Assembly (NCBI GenBank): GCA_025403435.1
Contig: CM046350.1
Span: 7,165,512-7,229,511 of the forward strand
Direction of reading: 5' to 3'
Length of the DNA stretch: 64,000 nt
Source of the DNA: Artocarpus heterophyllus
Taxonomy: Eukaryota > Streptophyta > Magnoliopsida > Rosales > Moraceae
Positions 1 to 9,697 of the stretch are shown in pieces. The notes under the pieces were generated by a model, which saw only the letters and a list, made by a program, of their open reading frames with translations, searched no databases and was not told where the DNA came from. Each line of letters begins with the position of its first letter. Position 1 is the first letter of the stretch. Position numbers and translations under genes: made by a program.

Positions 1-1835
1 ATAAACGACAATTAAACCACAGTTTAATGTAGCACCTTAAATTTAATAATATAAACTGTTGTCATCATCATTTTAACCCTCATCACATTGTAATACAGTC
101 ACAGAAAGTAACAATTGATGCTTACATTATCATGAAGAACATTCTCAACAATTGAAGCAGTCCCAATGTAATATAGCTACATCACTTCCTCAACTATATT
201 TCTCGTAGCCACCTCACACTTAGTGAGTCCTGAAAAGATATAAACATAAGGGTATGAGCAACACTATGCTCAGTAGAGAAAGCCATTACTCACCTCTATC
301 ATTACCACATTAAAATCTGCATGGTTAGTAAGTCACATCATATTCCAGATTATGAGGTTTATTATGATCACATCTTATGGATACCGTAGTTAATCATTAC
401 CAAGTGTCATAATTACACATTTATACAAATATTACCAATCATCATTGTTCCTAGGTATCCATGTTAAATTGAGTATCACTCAACTCATCGAAACCCAAGT
501 GGGCGCACTTGATCACCCTATAAACATTCCAAGGGTGTTCCGGTGAGGGGACATCAAGCCCCGAGTCCTCACCAAATCGATTCCTGTACAGTGTGTTCTG
601 GGACTTTCAACCCAAGGAAGCGTCATCGCCTTCCCCCTACTTTACCTTTTAGGGTATTCATGCCCAAGGACGTAACCGTCGCCCTTTTCATGTCTCACAA
701 TTTCTCTATATTAAATCATTATTAATAGAGTTAATTTTCCTAACCATGCTTCTCAATTTATAACATGTGTCAATTCATTATGTTCCTCGCCGTACAATAC
801 AAGACGAGTCCATGTCATAGTTTCATATGTGATACACATATAATATCAGTTCAACATAGATATATATATTGCGGCAAAACAATCAATTTTAATTCTATAA
901 AAACCTCACAAAAGATGAGTAATAGAATCCCTACCTTTTAAGCTTATCAACAGTCTCTTAATCCTGGAATCAATTAACGTTAGCTCCATACTCCCTTGAT
1001 CCTAAGGCGTGCATAAGGACAATTAAAACTAAAGCACAACATACAACTACATTCATAAAATTTATTTTAATTTAATCTTAGAATTTCAAGAAATAACCAC
1101 TGCCCATAGAGGTATTATAAAGTTTAACAATATAAATTTTCTGTCTAGGGCATATACACTTAGACTTCATACATATGCTCCAAAATAGCAACAAACATAT
1201 ACTTAGGTTTAAGAACGCAAATTTGAATAATCCTTTAGTATAAAAGAAAATTTATAAATGAAAGACTAAATTTGTTCATAAGATTCTAACCTCGGATTAT
1301 GGTTAGTTGGAAGCTTGAAATGGTTTCAAAACAGGTTCCTTTACTTCGGTATGACTGAAATTCTTGCTCAAATGGAGGTGATGGTGGCTGATTTTTATGG
1401 CTGCCTTGAAGAAGTTCTCTAAGTATTTTGCTTCAGCAAAGAAATGAGAAGAAGAGTGTGGGAACCGTGGAAGAAAAAGGAAGAAAAGATGAAGTCTTTG
1501 AAGAGAAGTGATAGAAACAATTATAGAGGAGACATGTTGAAGCATGTCACGGAGGAAATAAAGAAAATGAGGGTCAAGAGTAGTTGGAAAAGATATCCTT
1601 ATGTCTCATCTAAAGACTTTAACACATATAATGCCAATATGACATTTTTGAGATTTATTAGAAGTTCTAAGGCTTTTTAGTAATCATACTAAATAAATAT
1701 AGGAGAATTTTAAAAAATTTAAAAATAGATAAAAATAAATATTATAAAATAAATTTAAATGAAGCAATTTTTTTTTATACATTAAAAATTAATTTAATTA
1801 CCTCAATACCCGTTAGAAGAATAACGGGTGTCACA
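1..1835 (-). repeat. 3' LTR (truncated by window start)
   Basis: It is a direct repeat of 6221-8057 and ends with the hairpin-forming ACCCGTTA...TAACGGGT (1808-1829) followed by TGTCACA. Read on the minus strand the LTR therefore begins TGTGACACCC. About 127 bp of its far end lie outside the window. Short ORFs inside it (for example 1303-1545 minus and 1444-1680 plus) recur in the other LTR only because the LTRs are copies, and I do not treat them as genes. Confidence 0.95.
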
Positions 1836-1853
1836 GCTCTACCCCCCTTAAAG
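1836..1853 (-). other. Polypurine tract (PPT)
   Basis: On the minus strand the bases just before the 3' LTR read TTTAAGGGGGGTAGAGC. This purine-rich run directly abuts the LTR end, as expected for the plus-strand primer of an LTR retrotransposon. It fixes the orientation together with the PBS. Confidence 0.8.
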
Positions 1854-2790
1854 AAATTTCGTCCTCGAAATTTCAATTCTAGCAATACTAGTAAAAATTT
1901 TAATTCCATTATGATTCCAATTCCGAGTCTAAAACGTTAATGTTGTTTGTCCTCCAAATTTAAGTTATCGTATCTCCACTTATTTACTTGCATAATAAAT
2001 CTTACTCCTAAATCCCTCAATGAGAGTATTTCTGACAAGTTTCAACTTATAACACCGTATAATAGTCTAAGAATCTGATCAGGCATACATATTGACCATA
2101 CCATGATTCCAGTCCTTCATTGTCCATGGACTGTGATTACAATCACATTTAAGGAGATTGCCAGAGAAATTTTATATACTTCATCTTTAAGTTCCTTTTC
2201 CTTTTTGAGTAAGGAAAAAGTCAAATATATTTGATTTCATACCTTAACTAATAAACTAAAACATAATCATAAAATATATATCACAAACACTTTTATTCAA
2301 AACTATACATTAAACTTACTCATAGAGATATTAAACGGAATCTCAGAGTTGCAAACATACCCAGCATATTTTTCATTAAACAGCTATCCTCATGACACAA
2401 ACATTCAACCCAAATAATATACTCATATTTCATATGGAATATTCCCATAACTGACTCTGGTACTTCCACATAATATTAACAGAATATTACACATTACAAA
2501 CATAATACGGATACGTTTCGAGAGTACAAGGCACTCCGTATACCAGCTATCCATATCATGCATGCTTATAGGATACAAAAACATCGATAAACAAAAGATC
2601 GGACCTTAAGAAGGATGCGTTTCGAGAGCATCAAGTACTCCGTATCCAGCCATCCCGGCATTAGGCTCAATGAATCTAAAAGATTGAACAACGACGTACC
2701 ACAAGAAACACATAATACAAGGTAAACGGTTATTCGTAACAAACGAAATACGGACACACATGCCTACATGCCAAAGATAAAACAAAAAGA
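1854..2790 (-). other. Retrotransposon internal 3' non-coding region
   Basis: This is about 0.9 kb between the LOG-like stop codon and the PPT. I see no supported ORF. It contains an imperfect pair of ~50-bp repeats (about 2513-2560 and 2617-2665), both built around CGTTTCGAGAG...ACTCCGTAT.CCAGC. Nothing resembling pol is present. Confidence 0.7.
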
Positions 2791-3441
2791 TTACAGATGG
2801 AGATTCAAATCAATTGGCCGCTCCCGGCTTTCCCTTTCCCATTCAAGCTTGGATGTTGCAGTGTCGGATTCTGGATGTATGATTTGCATTTTATCTATCA
2901 ATTCCTCAGCTGTTGAAGTAGTGACAAAGATTTGTCTCTCCGATTCTGTAGTGATGTTTTCTTCCACAGCGTAATCTAGAAATTTTAAAAGACCGTCATA
3001 AAAACCCTTTACGTTCAGCAGTCCCAAAGGTTTGGAATAAAAGCCCAACAATTGCCCACAAGCAACTATAAATATTTCCTCAAGAGTACCTAGACCACCA
3101 GGTAATGCTATAAAAGCATCAGAATTATAGATTATGTCTTTAAAATTTTTAGGGATACTCCTGACTCCTTCTCCCTTACCTATGGCTTCCTTACAAAGGT
3201 TTCCTTCAACTGGAATATGAGGCCAAATTCTTACATCAGTAGCGTCGCTAGACCTAGCTGCTAGTGCCATATTTACCATCATTTTTATACTACCACCCCC
3301 ATAGATTATGTTAATCTTCTTGTGTGCTAGGACTTGCCCTAAGTGATTTGCAGCTTCTAAATAAGCTTTATCTTTTCCAAGGCTGGAACCACAAAAGACA
3401 CAGACATTCTTTATTTTCTTCGTGGACTGGGAGGTAGACAT
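2791..3441 (-). CDS. LOG-like phosphoribohydrolase-family protein inside the retrotransposon
   Basis: A single-exon, 216-residue ORF from an ATG at 3441; the in-frame upstream codons lack an ATG. The N-terminal VCVFCGSS (13-20), YGGGS (47-51), PLGLLNVKGFYDGLL (138-152) and PGGLGTLEE (114-122) match the LOG/lysine-decarboxylase-like fold. Family members cleave cytokinin riboside 5'-monophosphates to free cytokinin bases in the cytosol. Length and C-terminal end match plant LOG proteins, so it is not a fragment. Two departures are clear. The GLMG element after YGGGS is changed to IKMMV, and the conserved Arg-Lys pair about eight residues before the DAF segment appears as Asn-Phe by alignment, although the PGGxGT-EE loop is intact. 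Catalysis is therefore uncertain. Plant LOG genes normally have several introns; this copy has none, which suggests capture through an mRNA. It lies 0.64 kb downstream of the zinc-finger ORF, in the same direction, under the element's LTR. Confidence 0.85.
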   Translation of the reverse strand: MSTSQSTKKIKNVCVFCGSSLGKDKAYLEAANHLGQVLAHKKINIIYGGGSIKMMVNMALAARSSDATDVRIWPHIPVEGNLCKEAIGKGEGVRSIPKNFKDIIYNSDAFIALPGGLGTLEEIFIVACGQLLGFYSKPLGLLNVKGFYDGLLKFLDYAVEENITTESERQIFVTTSTAEELIDKMQIIHPESDTATSKLEWERESRERPIDLNLHL

Positions 3442-4083
3442 ATTTGGTTTATAGAAGTGGTTGCTTAATGTCTGCTCCACTTAGACTTCGGGTTCTACAT
3501 GAGTTTTTAAAGATGAGAAATATACAAAAAGGGCTAAAGAGATAGACGAGTAGGTAATGAAAAGGTAATCCAAAGATTTAAACAAAATCTTGTGCGGATA
3601 AGAAAGTAAGATAAGGTGATTGATAGTTTATAGAAAATCTGATTCACTTTTTGAAAAAGATTAGACTCTAATTGTATAACTTTTGACAATTGAGAACAAT
3701 TCGACAAAAGACCCTCATGACACAACTGTAGACTTTTTGACAAATATACACCAAGTCTAGAAATTTAATATAAACGACAAATACTGTAGAACTTTTGAAA
3801 TTTGAGACACAAATCTTGAAATATCTGGATAAGCTTTTCAAAATTCAAACATATTACTGTACCGTATGTAACGTGTCTGATAAGATATATATTTTATTAT
3901 ATATATATTTAAGAAAATCATAAATTAAATAAGATATTAACACTTACTGTATCAATCTAATAATCACAATTATTTCAAACACAAAAGCAAATATTCTGAG
4001 TAAAAGAAAAACACAAACTGTTGAACATCAGCTAAAACTGCTTCAAATAAGTAAAGACTAAATAACCTTTATAGAGCGATGAC
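3442..4083 (-). other. Spacer between the two cargo ORFs
   Basis: A 642-bp AT-rich gap. A 69-codon open frame on the minus strand (3534-3743) has no recognisable domain and I do not call it. No clear splice pair was found that would join the two cargo ORFs, so how the downstream ORF is translated (separate promoter, splicing, reinitiation) is unknown. Confidence 0.5.
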
Positions 4084-4605
4084 TTATTCCCCATCCAGTT
4101 TTCTTATGGCTTGGCAAACAGGATCTAGAAATACCATATTCCTGAGGCGTTGTCTTTCTGTATAAAATTTAGGCCAGAGTTTAAAAATAGCTCCTTGAAC
4201 ATATCCACTAGGGTGACCGTGGAGAGGAGGATGGATGCTATCCAAGTTCTCCTTTGAAAGTCCATCCCTACAAAACCTTATTTTATCCTCTCTATTCGTA
4301 GACATATAACCAGGTGAAGTACATTTACCGTTACAATTTTGTCTTCCACATTTGTTACAAGTGACCACGATGGCACGAGCTCTTCTTTTCATTGCACTAC
4401 GACTGGTACCTGTTCCTGGTAAACCGACATCTTGACTAAAGTCACTCGGACGGATCTTCCCCTCTATTAACATTCTCACATCACAAGGGATACCAAAACG
4501 CATAAGAATCCACAACCGAGTAATTCTAGCCTTGTATTTCTTTCTGAGAATCTTTTGGGAGAGTGATGGGAAATACTTTCTCAGATGTTGGTACTTTGGG
4601 TCCAT
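4084..4605 (-). CDS. Basic Cys-rich zinc-finger protein resembling carla-like virus nucleic-acid-binding protein
   Basis: A 173-residue ORF with a true ATG at 4605, first ORF of the element after a long leader. A hydrophobic segment with FGIPCDV (37-43) is followed by a Gly/Ser linker, a basic patch KRRARA (73-78) and a cysteine cluster C83-x2-C86-x4-C91-x3-C95, with a further C112. This order (LxxRxGIPxDV, G-S-x-A-x-x-RRA, then C-x2-C...C-x3-C) is the hallmark I know from the small cysteine-rich protein encoded at the 3' end of carlavirus and related betaflexivirus genomes (Pfam family Carla_C4). Those proteins bind nucleic acid, enter the nucleus and can suppress silencing. It is not a CCHC retroviral nucleocapsid knuckle. 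Residues 113-173 have no match I recognise. The ORF is uninterrupted. The assignment rests on motif order only, so an unrelated treble-clef or zinc-ribbon protein remains possible. Confidence 0.6.
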   Translation of the reverse strand: MDPKYQHLRKYFPSLSQKILRKKYKARITRLWILMRFGIPCDVRMLIEGKIRPSDFSQDVGLPGTGTSRSAMKRRARAIVVTCNKCGRQNCNGKCTSPGYMSTNREDKIRFCRDGLSKENLDSIHPPLHGHPSGYVQGAIFKLWPKFYTERQRLRNMVFLDPVCQAIRKLDGE

Positions 4606-6073
4606 GATGAGATGAAAGAAGAGTAAATAGAAAGGAAAAATTAAGATAGTAAATTGCAGAATCCTAGAATTCCTTCTTCTTTTGGAGGAAAAGAAGAATT
4701 TTTAATGAAAAAGAAGAGGATTTGCGATTTAGAGAAAATAACAAATTAAGAGAGAAAAAGTGAACTCGGAGAAATAAGCTCCTATGCACAGTAAACGTAT
4801 TTGTAAACATTAATTAAACCACTGTATATGACACGTATAGAGACCACGTGGGAGAGACAGTATGAATCAAACTGATTTAGGATTTAAACTAGGCCCAAAT
4901 GTTCTTAGTTGAAAATGGTCAGGTTGTTTCGGGCCTTAACACATTTAGAACGAGTTAAATAACAAACATAAAATTGAAAACCAATTTGTATAAATCTTAA
5001 ACCCAATTTAAAGCCCACTATAGATAAAGTTAATTATGAACAACAAATCTAATTTAACGACAACAAGGATCTTCCTGAATGATATTTAAAATCATTTCAT
5101 AACAACATAATCTTCCAGCAACTCGAATAATTTTGTTTTAATCAAAACCTTATTGAACAATGCATACACCCATATGTTATTCCTAATACTCAACATCTAT
5201 CAATGGATTCATCATCATTGCTACCAAGGGTTTAGAATGCGACTAACCTTGAAATCAATACGATTTACGTCTTCCAACGTAGACCATATCAATGAACAAA
5301 GACACTTGATGTTACTACTTAAGAACATCTACAATCCCCACAATTCTACTCATACAATATATAATTTCCTCATATAACAAAACCTTAGGTAACCAAAAGA
5401 TTCACTGATACACTTAAATACAATGTACGTAACGAAATATTTCAATTTTGAGATTCATGCATTCTAGACTTTACACAGTCTCAATAGACCAAAAGTCTAA
5501 CATTTATCTCTCTCAAGATTCAATACCATGATTCCCAACTTATATCATATTCCTCAAATAAATAGAACTTTCAAGAAAAGTTATTGACACTTATGTGCTC
5601 CATCGAATCCACACATAATCATTACTTAGGTTTGAATCAATTATGAAAAATTTGGCATATCTATGCCAAACTTTAAAATCAATAAGTCAAGCCTTATATT
5701 TCTTATTGTTTTTCACGAGACAAAAGGCTCTTAAATCCTCGTATCTACACGAATTTCTCATCGTTTATACGAATTAGATATGCTTATAGATCCTAATATT
5801 ATACGAATCTCTCATAAGCATTCTACTTATAAACTCATTCCATATAATTATCATTCCCTCATAACTATTAATACTTTCCTTCTATGTAATTATTGTACTC
5901 ATATAACCATTAGTATTTTCATTTTATGGCCTTTCCATGTTACATCCTTCTAGACTGTATAAATCAATGTGAAGGTTCATTTTGATGATGACAATAAAAA
6001 TTCAGCTTCAAAACCATCTCAAAAATATATTTTTTTAAAGTGGTGCTACACTCCCTAGGTTAACCGAACCTAG
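4606..6073 (-). other. Long retrotransposon leader (no gag)
   Basis: About 1.47 kb between the PBS and the first ORF. I see no gag-like ORF. Directly beside the PBS lies a perfect 8-bp inverted repeat CCTAGGTT/AACCTAGG with a 6-nt loop (6054-6075), a plausible stem-loop for RNA dimerisation or packaging. Long untranslated leaders of this kind are typical of LARD-like, trans-mobilised elements. Confidence 0.6.
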
Positions 6074-6086
6074 GCTCTGATACCAA
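6074..6086 (-). other. Primer-binding site (initiator tRNA-Met)
   Basis: The minus strand reads TGGTATCAGAGCC seven bases inside the LTR boundary at 6094. This is the standard plant retrotransposon PBS complementary to the 3' end of initiator methionine tRNA. It sets the element's 5' end on the right. Confidence 0.92.
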
Positions 6087-6093
6087 AAATTCT

Positions 6094-8057
6094 GTAACGC
6101 CCCTATATGGGGGTTAACAGTTTTTAATGAGATAAAATAAAAATAAATAGTAAAAGTAAAACCTTAAAAATAAAATTTACCCGGGACTTAAATGAAAACT
6201 CTCAACTCAAAAATAAAAATATAAACGACAATTAAACCACAGTTTAATGTAGCACCTTAAATTTAATAATATAAACTGTTGTCATCATCATTTTAACCCT
6301 CATCACATTGTAATACAGTCACAGAAAGTAACAATTGATGCTTACATTATCATGAAGAACATTCTCAACAATTGAAGCAGTCCCAATGTAATATAGCTAC
6401 ATCACTTCCTCAACTATATTTCTCGTAGCCACCTCACACTTAGTGAGTCCTGAAAAGATATAAACATAAGGGTATGAGCAACACTATGCTCAGTAGAGAA
6501 AGCCATTACTCACCTCTATCATTACCACATTAAAATCTGCATGGTTAGTAAGTCACATCATATTCCAGATTATGAGGTTTATTATGATCACATCTTATGG
6601 ATACCGTAGTTAATCATTACCAAGTGTCATAATTACACATTTATACAAATATTACCAATCATCATTGTTCCTAGGTATCCATGTTAAATTGAGTATCACT
6701 CAACTCATCGAAACCCAAGTGGGCGCACTTGATCACCCTATAAACATTCCAAGGGTGTTCCGGTGAGGGGACATCAAGCCCCGAGTCCTCACCAAATCGA
6801 TTCCTGTACAGTGTGTTCTGGGACTTTCAACCCAAGGAAGCGTCATCGCCTTCCCCCTACTTTACCTTTTAGGGTATTCATGCCCAAGGACGTAACCGTC
6901 GCCCTTTTCATGTCTCACAATTTCTCTATATTAAATCATTATTAATAGAGTTAATTTTCCTAACCATGCTTCTCAATTTATAACATGTGTCAATTCATTA
7001 TGTTCCTCGCCGTACAATACAAGACGAGTCCATGTCATAGTTTCATATGTGATACACATATAATATCAGTTCAACATAGATATATATATATTGCGGCAAA
7101 ACAATCAATTTTAATTCTATAAAAACCTCACAAAAGATGAGTAATAGAATCCCTACCTTTTAAGCTTATCAACAGTCTCTTAATCCTGGAATCAATTAAC
7201 GTTAGCTCCATACTCCCTTGATCCTAAGGCGTGCATAAGGACAATTAAAACTAAAGCACAACATACAACTACATTCATAAAATTTATTTTAATTTAATCT
7301 TAGAATTTCAAGAAATAACCACTGCCCATAGAGGTATTATAAAGTTTAACAATATAAATTTTCTGTCTAGGGCATATACACTTAGACTTCATACATATGC
7401 TCCAAAATAGCAACAAACATATACTTAGGTTTAAGAACGCAAATTTGAATAATCCTTTAGTATAAAAGAAAATTTATAAATGAAAGACTAAATTTGTTCA
7501 TAAGATTCTAACCTCGGATTATGGTTAGTTGGAAGCTTGAAATGGTTTCAAAACAGGTTCCTTTACTTCGGTATGACTGAAATTCTTGCTCAAATGGAGG
7601 TGATGGTGGCTGATTTTTATGGCTGCCTTGAAGAAGTTCTCTAAGTATTTTGCTTCAGCAAAGAAATGAGAAGAAGAGTGTGGGAACCGTGGAAGAAAAA
7701 GGAAGAAAAGATGAAGTCTTTGAAGAGAAGTGATAGAAACAATTATAGAGGAGACATGTTGAAGCATGTCACGGAGGAAATAAAGAAAATGAGGGTCAAG
7801 AGTAGTTGGAAAAGATATCCTTATGTCTCATCTAAAGACTTTAACACATATAATGCCAATATGACATTTTTGAGATTTATTAGAAGTTCTAAGGCTTTTT
7901 AGTAATCATACTAAATAAATATAGGAGAATTTTAAAAAATTTAAAAATAGATAAAAATAAATATTATAAAATAAATTTAAATGAAGCAATTTTTTTTTAT
8001 ACATTAAAAATTAATTTAATTACCTCAATACCCGTTAGAAGAATAACGGGTGTCACA
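6094..8057 (-). repeat. 5' LTR (complete)
   Basis: A 1964-bp LTR that on the minus strand starts TGTGACACCC and ends GGGGCGTTACA. Both ends can fold: ACCCGTTA/TAACGGGT near 8030-8051 and GTAACGCCCC/GGGGGTTAAC near 6095-6119. It drives transcription leftward through the two cargo ORFs. I could not identify a convincing TATA box and do not annotate one. Confidence 0.95.
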
Positions 8058-8849
8058 ACTCTCGATGTTTTCACATCCACTTAGACAGAGTATTAAGCTG
8101 TTGTCCAGAAATTCTAACCCTTTGCAGCTTTGGGGAATGGGCAATTTCCAGCCTCTCAAGGAAAAAATGTAGAAAGATTCAAATACAACCAATCATCCGT
8201 GACGCCACCGTTACGTAGACGTAGCTCTTTCAGATTATGGCGGGAAGTCAAACTGATTTCAGAAGGCAAATTTTGTTGATAAAGAGGATCAATACTAAAG
8301 AATTTAAGTTTCGGAGCATCAACGCCGACGCTGTCAAGTTCACCTTCAGGTAGAGTATCCACAATACTAACTGACTCGAGTTTGTTAAGTTTAGAAATCT
8401 TGGAGAGCTTTCAAATCAGTCTTGACCTTGAGAGTTTTAAGATTCAAATGCACAATGCTCCAGGTAAAGTATAATGTTTTGTAAGACCTTTCAAATCAGT
8501 CTTGACCTGGAGCTAATGACACCCATTCATCAATCATTGAAACCAGGTTATGATCAAATAAATACATAAAATAAAACCAATCTCTCCACTAACAACTTCT
8601 TCTAAATGAATTTCTGCAGTGTCCTATTCACAATGTTCACGTATTCACTAAATTTACCCCTATACTCATGCCGCGTGGTGTGACCACTTTTTGGATAAAT
8701 ATTGGTTTAAAAACAGATATTGGGAAGGAATCCCAAATAGAACTCCATTGCTTGGATAATACACAGGTTCTAGCAGCATCTTTTGTTGTTGGGAGTAAAG
8801 ACAATATCCGATGCAATATAAGGTCGGGGAAAAAGGAGATTTTATCCAT
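8058..8849 (-). pseudogene. F-box/LRR pseudogene copy 1, split by the retrotransposon
   Basis: On the minus strand an ATG at 8849 opens an F-box (PDLILHRILSLLP, then AARTCVLSKQW) like that of the intact copy at 16014-17980. The next ~300 bp are scrambled: segments encoding the middle of the protein are deleted, and a short stretch ending in CTTTCAAATCAGTCTTGACC occurs twice (8407 and 8488). LRR-encoding sequence then resumes (about 8362-8060, DAPKLKFF, LKELRLRNGGVTDDWL) until it is cut by the LTR at 8057. The C-terminal half is absent from the window. Compared with the other copies the segment around the start codon also lacks ~75 bp. It was probably already dead when the retrotransposon landed. 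Confidence 0.85.
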
Positions 8850-9229
8850 CAAAATCTGGAAACCTAAGCAAATAATTTCTAAACATAAAACAATGAATAT
8901 AATTCCCGCAGAAAATAAAAGCTTTTTGCTCTGTTTTCGAAATCACTGTGAATAATCGACACATATTTCAGTTTCAAAATCTGGGAATCTAAGCAAATAA
9001 TTTCTAATCGCAAAAGGTTATATAGATTCAACACCGTTATTGTTATTATTTAATAATAACAATAACCCTCCAGCTAACAATAACCCTTATTGTTATTAAT
9101 AATGACAATAACCCTCCAGCTATATAATCCATGATTGGTTATTCAGCAAATAATAATAACAATAACCCTCCAGCTAATTGGTGCAATCCGTTGCCCTATC
9201 TCTTTAGGGATCAACCTTTTATCAGAGTA
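8850..9229. repeat. F-box upstream repeats plus palindromic AAT-rich tandem repeat
   Basis: 8850-9020 contains two monomers of the ~130-bp repeat found upstream of the other F-box copies (AAATCTGG.AA.CTAAGCAAATAATTTC). It breaks at about 9030 into a local repeat with AACAATAACCCTCCAGCTA present three times (about 9056, 9101 and 9156) and long near-palindromes of TTATTGTTATTA/TAATAACAATAA. No gene is seen. Confidence 0.6.
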
Positions 9230-9697
9230 ATGACATCAAAGTGCACAGAGGACTAAGCCAAAACGCACAGCACCAAAACATAAAACACAACAAAAAGCAA
9301 TTTACACTAAATGTCCAAACGTCAAGAAGAAAACGATCATAGAAGAGTAAACGACAACTCAAAAAAAAGAAGATATAAAATAGATCAGAGAAACAGTTAC
9401 ATCACAGCCTAACTAACAAAAATAACTAACGAACACGCCTAGCAGAGGTGGCTTATCAAACACCCCTCGAGGCAAAGACATCGGTTGAAAAATTTGCACA
9501 AACTTGGAACTCAAAGTAATAATAAATCAAAGATTTATATTTGTCAAATATAAGAATAGATGTTTCCCAAAGCAAGGAAAATAAATAATAGCATAATATA
9601 ACAGCTATCCTTGTTATCCGAAAACAGCTAATTTAATGAAACAATTACTAATAACCTCCAGTGACCCTCCAGATAGTTTAAGCCATCTCCAATACTC

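Larger units (their letters stand above)
1..8057 (-). mobile_element. Young non-autonomous LTR retrotransposon carrying two cargo ORFs
   Basis: Two near-identical long direct repeats (1-1835, cut by the window edge, and 6094-8057) flank a 4.26 kb internal region. A primer-binding site complementary to initiator tRNA-Met lies just inside the right repeat on the minus strand, and a polypurine tract lies just inside the left one, so the element reads right to left. By eye the LTRs differ only by one 2-bp step in an AT microsatellite, which implies a very recent insertion. No gag, protease, reverse transcriptase, RNase H or integrase reading frame is visible in the internal region, so it must depend on proteins supplied in trans. 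It carries instead a zinc-finger ORF (4084-4605) and a LOG-like ORF (2791-3441), both in the element's sense direction. It interrupts an F-box pseudogene at 8058; the expected 5-bp target duplication would be ACTCT, but the other flank lies outside the window. Confidence 0.95.

Noticed and set aside
1303..1680. Overlapping 78-80 codon ORFs present in both LTRs
   Set aside because: They recur only because the LTRs are copies, lie on opposite strands and show no domain.
4084..4605. Reading the zinc-finger ORF as a Gag nucleocapsid
   Set aside because: Cysteine spacing is C-x2-C-x4-C-x3-C without the histidine of CCHC, and the preceding motifs do not fit Gag.
4606..6073. Hidden gag ORF in the retrotransposon leader
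   Set aside because: No open frame of useful length on the element's strand and no CCHC knuckle.
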